Assembly: GCA_002441445.1 (NCBI GenBank)
Contig: DJWC01000118.1
Span: forward strand, 1-5,332
DNA: 5,332 nucleotides
From: Pusillimonas sp. UBA6240
GTDB taxonomy: Bacteria > Pseudomonadota > Gammaproteobacteria > Burkholderiales > Burkholderiaceae_B
Direction of reading: 5' to 3'
A program made the position numbers and the translations under genes. Below, in pieces: positions 1-4,787 of this stretch (its first letter is position 1; each line of letters starts with the position of its first letter). The notes below the pieces were generated by a model. That model made no database searches. It was not told the DNA's origin and worked only from the letters and a program-made list of their open reading frames with translations.

Positions 1-253
1 CGTGGTCCTGGTGCATGACGACGGGAATATGGGGGTAGGATTCGACCGCGGCCTGGATCAGGTATTTCAGGAAGCCTTCGCCGGCGTACTTGCGGGCTCC
101 GGCCGATGCCTGCATGATGACCGGGCTGTCGGTTTCATCGGCTGCTTCCATGATGGCTTGAACTTGTTCAAGATTGTTGACGTTGAATGCCGGGATGCCA
201 TAGCCGTTTTCGGCGGCATGGTCGAGCAACTGGCGCATGGAAACAAGGGCCAT
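1..253 (-). CDS. fba: Class II fructose-1,6-bisphosphate aldolase, N-terminal part (3' end beyond window)
   Basis: Cytosolic enzyme that reversibly cleaves fructose 1,6-bisphosphate to dihydroxyacetone phosphate and glyceraldehyde 3-phosphate, in glycolysis and gluconeogenesis. The first 84 residues are visible. They open MALVSMRQLLDHA and carry GIPAFNVNN (residues 19-27), the typical start of the zinc-dependent class II aldolase barrel. Residues 81-84 read HQDH; by family knowledge D83 is the catalytic acid and H84 the first zinc ligand, so the window edge cuts just after the first active-site motif. The HQDH form and the compact N-terminus fit the Calvin-cycle-type (CbbA-like) subgroup rather than E. 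coli FbaA. The ATG at 253-251 is preceded by AGGAG with a 7-base spacer, which fixes the start. It is the last visible gene on the minus strand, 198 bases after mog, with its own possible promoter region. The remaining roughly three quarters of the protein lies outside the window. Confidence 0.96.
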   Translation of the reverse strand, partial: MALVSMRQLLDHAAENGYGIPAFNVNNLEQVQAIMEAADETDSPVIMQASAGARKYAGEGFLKYLIQAAVESYPHIPVVMHQDH

Positions 254-297
254 GAATAGACTCCTGAACTGATAATTGGAATAGGGTGTATCCAGCC

Positions 298-303
298 ATT
301 TTA
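298..303 (-). promoter_or_regulatory. Candidate -10 box of an fba promoter
   Basis: Read on the minus strand, bases 303-298 are TAAAAT, five of six matches to the sigma-70 -10 consensus, in the 198-base gap between mog and fba. Initiation near 291 would give a leader of roughly 40 bases before the fba ATG. No good -35 box is seen at the usual distance (CGTAAA at 326-321), so an activator might be needed. This is a by-eye match in a short AT-rich patch and remains tentative. Confidence 0.3.
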
Positions 304-335
304 CCCGAACGCGCGACCCCTTTACGGCCGGCCGA

Positions 336-350
336 GTATCCAGAGGATAC
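336..350. promoter_or_regulatory. 15-bp palindrome upstream of fba (possible operator)
   Basis: GTATCC-AGA-GGATAC is a perfect 6-bp inverted repeat with a 3-base centre. The 8-mer GTATCCAG that begins it (336-343) recurs at 288-295, close to the candidate start of fba transcription. A palindrome near -50 plus a half-site near +1 is a layout seen with transcription factors, but the binding protein is unknown. It could also be a chance repeat. Confidence 0.3.
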
Positions 351-421
351 AGCGCGAGCCAGGCCGGCCCCCAGCCCGGAAGCCGCGCCCGGCAAGGCTG
401 AAAAGCGCCGCGACGGCCCGG

Positions 422-455
422 CTGATTCCGGCCAACGCAGGCTGGCCGCGATCAG
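422..455. repeat. Dyad symmetry over the end of mog
   Basis: CTGAT (422-426) pairs with ATCAG (451-455), and CGGCCA (429-434) pairs with TGGCCG (443-448), leaving a small internal loop and an 8-base apical loop. The structure covers the mog stop codon (454-452). On the minus strand it is followed by GC-rich sequence without a T run, so it is not a canonical intrinsic terminator. It might stabilise the mRNA 3' end, or be incidental in GC-rich DNA. Confidence 0.25.
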
Positions 456-1087
456 TCCCCGCTGGGCCGTATGGCCGACTTGGGCCGGAAGGCCTTGATG
501 ACCTCTTCCCGCGTTTCGATGTAGGGCCCGCCTATCAAGTCTATGCAATAAGGCACGGCCGCGAAGATGCCCGGCACGGCGGCTTGCCCGTCGCCGCCCT
601 TCAGGCCTTCCAGCGTCTCTTTGATGGCCTTGGGCTGCCCCGGCAAGTTGATGATGAGGGCGGCATGGTCGGCGGTTTCGCGTATGACGGCCACTTGCCG
701 GGAAAGAATGGCGGTGGGGACGAATTTCAGGCTGATCTGGCGCATCTGCTCGCCGAAACCCGGCATCTCGCGCGTGGCCACCGCCAGCGTGGCTTCCGGC
801 GTCACGTCGCGCCGGGCCGGACCCGTGCCGCCCGTGGTCAAGACTAGGTCGCAGCCCAGGGTGTCGACCAGGTCGGTCAGCGCGGCCGAAATGCGGGACG
901 GCTCGTCGGGGACCAAGCGGGTGGCGAACTGCGGCGGCCGCAGCAAGGCGGCTTCCAGCCATTCCCGCAGGGCCGGTATGCCCTGGTCCTGATAGACCCC
1001 CGCGGAAGCCCGGTCGGAAACCGATACCAGGCCCACCAGAAGTTCGTCCGGGTGCGTGCGCACCAGCGCTTGTTGCTGCGTCGTCAT
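452..1087 (-). CDS. mog: Molybdopterin adenylyltransferase Mog
   Basis: Activates molybdopterin with ATP to give adenylyl-molybdopterin, the substrate for molybdate insertion during molybdenum cofactor synthesis in the cytoplasm. The 211-residue protein aligns almost end to end with my recollection of E. coli MogA (195 aa). It has LVSVSDRASAGVYQD (20-34), RLVPDE (57-62), LTTGGTGPARRDVTP (83-97), EMPGFGEQMRQISL (107-120), ILSRQ (127-131), NLPGQPKAIKETLEG (147-161) and AFRPKSA near the end. D61 and D94 match the E. coli functional aspartates D49 and D82. The extra length is an N-terminal extension of about 12 residues and a short insertion near 138-143. The start at 1087 is the first in-frame ATG and has only a weak GGAA-type ribosome site. 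It begins 23 bases after the aldehyde dehydrogenase stop, suggesting cotranscription. No other cofactor-synthesis gene is visible. A plain MoaB is less likely given the MogA-specific motifs. Confidence 0.95.
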   Translation of the reverse strand: MTTQQQALVRTHPDELLVGLVSVSDRASAGVYQDQGIPALREWLEAALLRPPQFATRLVPDEPSRISAALTDLVDTLGCDLVLTTGGTGPARRDVTPEATLAVATREMPGFGEQMRQISLKFVPTAILSRQVAVIRETADHAALIINLPGQPKAIKETLEGLKGGDGQAAVPGIFAAVPYCIDLIGGPYIETREEVIKAFRPKSAIRPSGD

Positions 1088-1110
1088 GATGCCGATTCCA
1101 AATACTAATA

Positions 1111-2544
1111 CTAATGTTTTATGGCGATGGTCTTGACGATGGTGAAGCCATACAAGGCTTCAAAGCCTTTTTCGCGTCCGTAGCCCGATTGCCCCGTGCC
1201 GCCGAAAGGCAGTTCCACGCCGCCGCCCGCGCCGTAATTGTTGATGAAAACCTGGCCCGAACGCAGCTTGCGCGCCATGCGGAACTGCCGGCCGCCATCC
1301 TGCGTCCAGACCCCCGCCACCAGGCCGAAAGCCGTGCTGTTGGCAATGCGTAGCGCGTCCGCCTCGGTGTCGAAGGGAATGGCCGCCAGCACCGGCCCGA
1401 AAATTTCCTCCTGGGCCAGCTTATGGGTGGGCGGCACATCGCCGAGCAATACCGGGGGTTGATAAAAGCCGCCTTTGGGGGCGTTGGCGTCCAATACGCC
1501 TTGCGCCGCCACGGAAACGCCCGTGCCATCGGCCTCGCTCAAGTAGCCGCGCACCCGCTCGAGCTGCCTGGCGCTGATCAAGGGCCCGCAATCGGGAGCG
1601 TCGCCGGCCGGACCGGTGCGCGTGGCCTTGAAAAGTTCCGACAGGCGCCCCAGCACGTCGGCGTAGATGGCGCGCTGCACCAGCAGCCGGCTGCCCGCCG
1701 AGCAGGTTTGGCCCGCGTTCTGGATGATGGCGTTCAATACCACGGGCAAGGCCGCGTCGATGTCGGCGTCGGAAAACAGGATTTGCGGGGATTTGCCGCC
1801 GAGTTCCAGCGTAACCGGGGCGAAATGCGCGGCGGCCGCCGTGGCCACCTGCTTGCCGGTCTGCGGCGAACCGGTGAAGGAAACATGATCGATGCCCGGA
1901 TGCGCCGACAGGGCCGCGCCGGCTTCCGCGCCCAGGCCGGTGCAGATATTCAGCGCCCCCGCCGGCAGGCCGGCTTCCATGGCGATTTCCGCCACCTTCA
2001 AGAGGGAAAGACAGGCGTCTTCCGCGGGCTTGACCACGCAAGCATTGCCCGCCGCCAGGGCCGCAGCCACGCTGCGGCCGAAAATCTGCAAGGGATAATT
2101 CCAGGGCACGATATGGCCGGTGACGCCATGAGGCTCGCGTAGGGTCATGACCGTGTAATTGGCCGGATATGGGATGGTCTGGCCATGCAGTTTGTCGACC
2201 GCGCCGCCATAGAACTCGAAATACCGGGCCACCGCCGCGGCATCCGCCCGCGCCTGCTTCAGCGGCTTGCCCGTATCGCGCGATTCGATGCGCGCCAATT
2301 CATCTTGCTGGGCGAGCAAGGCCGAGCTCAGGCGCAGCAGCAGGCGGCTGCGCTGCGCCGGCGGCATCGCGCCCCATGCGCCTTCGTAGGCCGCGCGCGC
2401 CGCATGGACCGCCGCATCGATGTCGGCGGCTCCCGAACGGGCGATCTCCGCAAAAAGCTGGCCGTCGGACGGGTCGACCACGGGCAGGGACTGGCCCGAC
2501 AGCGCACTGACCCATTTATTGCCGATAAAGTTCTTGTATATCAT
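1111..2544 (-). CDS. NAD(P)-dependent aldehyde dehydrogenase, substrate unknown
   Basis: Oxidises an aldehyde to the carboxylic acid through a thiohemiacetal on a catalytic cysteine; cytosolic. The 477-residue length is normal for the family. With the start at 2544, motifs in order are VPWNYPL (N149, oxyanion hole), VVKPAED (K172 and E175, cofactor site), FTGSPQTG (223-230), LELGGKSP (E247, general base), QNAGQTCSAGSR (C281, nucleophile), EEIFGPV (E380) and PFGGTGQSGYGREKG near the C-terminus. All catalytic residues are present. E175 after KPA usually favours NAD+ over NADP+, which is an inference. The ATG at 2544-2542 is chosen because GAGG lies 8 bases upstream and MIYKNFIGNKW is a typical family N-terminus; an in-frame ATG at 2637 would add 31 atypical residues across a GC palindrome. 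It is divergent from the SDR gene and probably cotranscribed with mog. Sequence alone does not separate betaine aldehyde, aminobutyraldehyde or general aldehyde use. Confidence 0.95.
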   Translation of the reverse strand: MIYKNFIGNKWVSALSGQSLPVVDPSDGQLFAEIARSGAADIDAAVHAARAAYEGAWGAMPPAQRSRLLLRLSSALLAQQDELARIESRDTGKPLKQARADAAAVARYFEFYGGAVDKLHGQTIPYPANYTVMTLREPHGVTGHIVPWNYPLQIFGRSVAAALAAGNACVVKPAEDACLSLLKVAEIAMEAGLPAGALNICTGLGAEAGAALSAHPGIDHVSFTGSPQTGKQVATAAAAHFAPVTLELGGKSPQILFSDADIDAALPVVLNAIIQNAGQTCSAGSRLLVQRAIYADVLGRLSELFKATRTGPAGDAPDCGPLISARQLERVRGYLSEADGTGVSVAAQGVLDANAPKGGFYQPPVLLGDVPPTHKLAQEEIFGPVLAAIPFDTEADALRIANSTAFGLVAGVWTQDGGRQFRMARKLRSGQVFINNYGAGGGVELPFGGTGQSGYGREKGFEALYGFTIVKTIAIKH

Positions 2545-2585
2545 GTCGTATGCCTCGAGGTGGCCAGCCAGCAACCGGTGCGCGT

Positions 2586-2612
2586 CCCCGGCCGCCCGGG
2601 GGGCGGCCGGGG
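2586..2612. repeat. Perfect 12-bp GC-only inverted repeat in a divergent promoter region
   Basis: The left arm CCCCGGCCGCCC (2586-2597) is the exact reverse complement of the right arm GGGCGGCCGGGG (2601-2612), with a 3-base centre. With a two-base bulge, GTCCCC (2584-2589) could instead pair with GGGGAC (2611-2616). It lies in the 113-base gap between the divergent aldehyde dehydrogenase and SDR genes. Neither strand has a clear T run directly after it, so an intrinsic terminator is unlikely. It would sit at the -35 region of the candidate SDR promoter and at the very 5' end of a candidate dehydrogenase transcript, so an operator or a 5' stabilising hairpin are both possible. Confidence 0.6.
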
Positions 2613-2616
2613 GGAC

Positions 2617-2625
2617 TGTTATTCT
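2617..2625 (+). promoter_or_regulatory. Candidate extended -10 promoter of the SDR gene
   Basis: TGTTATTCT reads as an extended -10 element (TG, one base, then TATTCT, four of six matches). Initiation near 2632 would give a short leader of about 26 bases before the ATG at 2658, with the GGAAG ribosome site inside it. The -35 position is taken by the GC palindrome, as may happen in extended -10 promoters that do without a -35 box. Called by eye only. Confidence 0.3.
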
Positions 2626-2626
2626 A
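2621..2626 (-). promoter_or_regulatory. Candidate -10 box of the aldehyde dehydrogenase promoter
   Basis: On the minus strand bases 2626-2621 are TAGAAT, five of six matches to the -10 consensus. A poor -35-like CTTCCA lies at 2649-2644 with a 17-base spacer. The start would fall near 2614, putting the GC hairpin at the 5' end of the leader. It overlaps the candidate -10 of the divergent SDR gene, so the two promoters would compete. Tentative. Confidence 0.3.
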
Positions 2627-2657
2627 CGATGTAGCATAGCATCTGGAAGCCTCCCTC

Positions 2658-3575
2658 ATGCACCTCCATTCCTCATTCATACTCGTCGTCGGCGGCGATC
2701 TGGGCCGGCGCAGCGGCATGCTGCTGCAAGAGCAGGGATGCAAGGTGCTGGGCCTGCGCCGCCGCCCTCCCGCGGAAGGGCCGCAAGGCCTGCGCTGGAT
2801 CGCAGCCTCTGTAACGGACAGCGCGGCGCTGCGGGCGCTGCCCTCGGACATCAGCCATGTGCTCTATGCGCCGGCGCCCGGCGAACGCAGCGAAGCCGCG
2901 TATCGAGCCGTGTTCATCGACGGGCCGGCCAGGCTGCTGGACAATCTGGACGCGGCGGCCCTGCGGCGCTTTCTGTTCGTATCGTCCAGCGCCGTATACG
3001 GGCCTTCCACGGACTGGGTGGACGAAGACACGCCGCCGCGGCCCGCGACGGCCGGGGGCCGGATACTGCTGGACGCTGAACACAGGCTGCGCGAGCGCCT
3101 GCCGGGGCGGTCCGTGGCCTTTCGCCTGTCGGGCCTGTACGGTCCGGGGCGCGACAAGTTGATGCGGCGCTTGCGGCTCGGCCAGGCGGCCGTGCCCGCA
3201 TCGGGAACCCACTGGGTCAACCGCTTCCATATCGAGGACGCCGCGCGCGCCTGCGCGCATCTGCTGCTGCTCCCCGACGCCCTGCCGTGCTACCTGGGCA
3301 CGGACGGCAAGCCCTACCCCATGGCCCGGCTCTACGATGCCTTGGCGGCCATGCAAGGGGCGCCTGCGCCTACCCGTGATCCGGACGGCAAACCGGAAGC
3401 GGGCAAGCGCCTGTCGCCATCGCGCCTGCTCGCGAGCGGCTACCGGATAAAATGGCCGGACGCCATGGAAGGCTATCGGGCGCTATCGAGCGCGCGCTGC
3501 TGCAGCACCGCCACGGCCGGCAAAGTCTTGCCCTCCAGGAATTCCAGGAAAGCGCCGCCGCCGGTGGAAATGTAG
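2658..3575 (+). CDS. Atypical SDR, NAD(P)-binding epimerase-like protein (YeeZ-type)
   Basis: A Rossmann-fold protein of the extended/atypical short-chain dehydrogenase group; its substrate is unknown. The nucleotide-binding loop is VVGGDLGRRSG (residues 10-20), then RFLFVSSSAVYG (104-115), a GGRILLDAE segment (133-141), RLSGLYGPGR (156-165) and NRFHIEDAARA (188-198). The layout matches E. coli YeeZ as I recall it (TSSTSVYG, SGRVLEE, LAGLVGPGR, VNLVHLEDV). The usual catalytic YxxxK is absent, as in YeeZ, so dehydrogenase activity is doubtful. The start at 2658 has GGAAG 8 bases upstream. The YeeZ-like part ends around GYRAL (residue 276), close to YeeZ's 274; a further 29 residues follow that run antisense to the end of pgk, rich in S, R, K and P and unlike the rest. 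The gene overlaps pgk tail-to-tail by 103 bases, so the extra tail probably arose by loss of an earlier stop codon. Confidence 0.88.
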   Translation: MHLHSSFILVVGGDLGRRSGMLLQEQGCKVLGLRRRPPAEGPQGLRWIAASVTDSAALRALPSDISHVLYAPAPGERSEAAYRAVFIDGPARLLDNLDAAALRRFLFVSSSAVYGPSTDWVDEDTPPRPATAGGRILLDAEHRLRERLPGRSVAFRLSGLYGPGRDKLMRRLRLGQAAVPASGTHWVNRFHIEDAARACAHLLLLPDALPCYLGTDGKPYPMARLYDALAAMQGAPAPTRDPDGKPEAGKRLSPSRLLASGYRIKWPDAMEGYRALSSARCCSTATAGKVLPSRNSRKAPPPVEM

Positions 3576-4675
3576 CCGACCTTGTCCTCTATGCCGTATT
3601 TGGCGATAGCCGCCAGGGTGTCGCCGCCGCCCGCGATCGAGAAGGCGCTGGAATCGGCGATGGCCTGCGACACCACTTTCGTGCCATGGGCGAAAGCATC
3701 GAACTCGAACACGCCCACGGGGCCGTTCCAGACGATGGTGCCCGCCTTCTTGAGGATACCGGCCAGCGTCTGGGCGGTATCGGGGCCGATGTCCAGGATC
3801 TGGTCATCGTCCTGCACTTGATCGGACGGCTTGACGCTGGCCGGCGCGTCGGCGCTGAACTGCTTGGCGCAGACCACGTCGGTGGGGATAGGCACTTCCG
3901 CGCCGCGCTGCTTCATCAGCTCGATGACCGCGCGCGCCTGGTCCGCCTGGTCGGGCTCGGCCAAAGACTTGCCTATGGGCAAGCCCGCCGCCAGCATGAA
4001 GGTATTGGCGATGCCGCCGCCCACGACCAGTTGATCGACTTTTTCGGCCAGGGCCCGCAGGATCGACAGCTTGGTGGACACTTTGGAGCCCCCCACGATG
4101 GCTACCAGCGGGCGCTGCGGGTTCTGCAGCGCCCGTCCCAGGGCCTGCAGTTCGGCTTCCAGCAAGGGGCCGGCGCAGGCCACCGGCGCAAACCGGGCCA
4201 TGCCGTGGGTGGTCGCCTCGGCGCGGTGGGCCGTGCCGAAAGCATCGTTCACATAGACGTCGCAAAGCGCCGCCATTTTGCGCGACAGCCCTTCGTCGTC
4301 CTTTTTCTCGCCCACATTGCAGCGGCAGTTTTCCAGCAGCACCACCTGCCCCGGGCCGACCTGCACGCCGTCGACCCAGTCGGCCGCCAGCGGCACCGGC
4401 ATGCCCAGCAGTTCGGAGAGGCGCTGCGCAATCGGCGCCAGCGTGTCGGCCGGCGCCACCGCGCCTTCGACCGGACGCCCCAGGTGCGAGGTGACCATGA
4501 CGGCCGCGCCCGCGTCCAGCGCCATGCGTATGGCCGGCACCGAGGCGCGTATGCGGGTGTCTTCAGTGATTTTGCCGTCTTTCAGCGGCACGTTCAGATC
4601 GGAGCGGATGAAAACGCGCTTGCCCGCAAGCGCGCCTGATTTCGCCAGGGAGGAAAGAGTCAGGACAGTAGACAT
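3473..4675 (-). CDS. pgk: Phosphoglycerate kinase
   Basis: Transfers phosphate between 1,3-bisphosphoglycerate and ADP, giving 3-phosphoglycerate and ATP; cytosolic and reversible, in glycolysis and gluconeogenesis. With the start at 4675 the protein is 400 residues, normal for bacterial PGK. Motifs in order: FIRSDLNVP (22-30) and SHLGRP (63-68), both binding the acid substrate; NDAFGTAHR (143-151); GGSKVSTK (195-202); GGGIANTF (219-226); WNGPVGVFE (316-324); GGGDT (349-353); and STGGGAFLEFLEG (370-382), the hinge and nucleotide-binding end. Nothing is missing. MSTVLTLSSLAKSGAL is the N-terminus expected for Bordetella-like PGK, but no clear Shine-Dalgarno precedes it; in-frame ATGs at 4690 and 4744 would add 5 or 23 residues without better ribosome sites. 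It follows gap by 112 bases with a stable hairpin between. Its 3' end overlaps the opposite-strand SDR gene, leaving no room for a separate terminator. Confidence 0.97.
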   Translation of the reverse strand: MSTVLTLSSLAKSGALAGKRVFIRSDLNVPLKDGKITEDTRIRASVPAIRMALDAGAAVMVTSHLGRPVEGAVAPADTLAPIAQRLSELLGMPVPLAADWVDGVQVGPGQVVLLENCRCNVGEKKDDEGLSRKMAALCDVYVNDAFGTAHRAEATTHGMARFAPVACAGPLLEAELQALGRALQNPQRPLVAIVGGSKVSTKLSILRALAEKVDQLVVGGGIANTFMLAAGLPIGKSLAEPDQADQARAVIELMKQRGAEVPIPTDVVCAKQFSADAPASVKPSDQVQDDDQILDIGPDTAQTLAGILKKAGTIVWNGPVGVFEFDAFAHGTKVVSQAIADSSAFSIAGGGDTLAAIAKYGIEDKVGYISTGGGAFLEFLEGKTLPAVAVLQQRALDSAR

Positions 4676-4696
4676 GATGATGGGCGCCATGCGCGA

Positions 4697-4726
4697 GGAA
4701 TAGGCCGTGGTACAGGCAGTGGACAA
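4697..4726 (-). promoter_or_regulatory. Candidate promoter in front of pgk
   Basis: On the minus strand TTGTCC (4726-4721, four of six to the -35 consensus) is followed after 18 bases by TATTCC (4702-4697, three of six to the -10). Initiation would fall near 4690, leaving about 15 bases before the preferred pgk ATG, or none before the alternative ATG at 4690. It could let pgk be transcribed separately from gap. The matches are modest. Confidence 0.22.
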
Positions 4727-4748
4727 ACGGCGGTGGACGGACATGGAA

Positions 4749-4768
4749 AGGGCGGGTTGCCCCGCCCT
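4749..4768 (-). terminator. GNRA-capped hairpin after gap (terminator or attenuator)
   Basis: A perfect 8-bp stem (AGGGCGGG 4749-4756 with CCCGCCCT 4761-4768) encloses a 4-base loop that reads GCAA on the minus strand, a GNRA tetraloop. It starts about 20 bases after the gap stop codon. The RNA after the stem has only a short run of three U, so termination would be partial. That fits an intercistronic attenuator or an RNA-stabilising hairpin that sets different levels of gap and pgk. There is no other terminator between the two genes. Confidence 0.5.
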
Positions 4769-4787
4769 CCCGGTGAAGAAAGACCGC

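Noticed and set aside
168..962. 264-codon minus-strand open frame over mog and into fba
   Set aside because: It is an out-of-frame shadow of mog, and its end runs through the mog-fba spacer into the aldolase start; composition is R/A/G/H-rich without motifs.
452..1110. Functional link between the aldehyde dehydrogenase and molybdenum cofactor through mog
   Set aside because: The dehydrogenase is the cysteine-dependent NAD(P) type, which needs no molybdenum; adjacency alone does not support a shared pathway.
1423..2142. 239-codon plus-strand open frame opposite the aldehyde dehydrogenase
   Set aside because: The minus-strand frame has all catalytic motifs of the family; the plus-strand frame has none.
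2586..2625. GC palindrome as an intrinsic terminator
   Set aside because: No gene ends just before it on either strand, and only a broken T-rich stretch (TGTTATTCT) follows on the plus strand.
2545..2637. 31-codon N-terminal extension of the aldehyde dehydrogenase from the ATG at 2637
   Set aside because: The extension reads through the GC palindrome, lacks a ribosome site and does not resemble family N-termini; the ATG at 2544 has GAGG at good spacing.
3452..4639. 395-codon open frame on the plus strand antisense to pgk
   Set aside because: It mirrors pgk, is rich in G, R, H, Q and A with no family motif, and has no plausible ribosome site; long antisense frames are expected opposite GC-rich genes.
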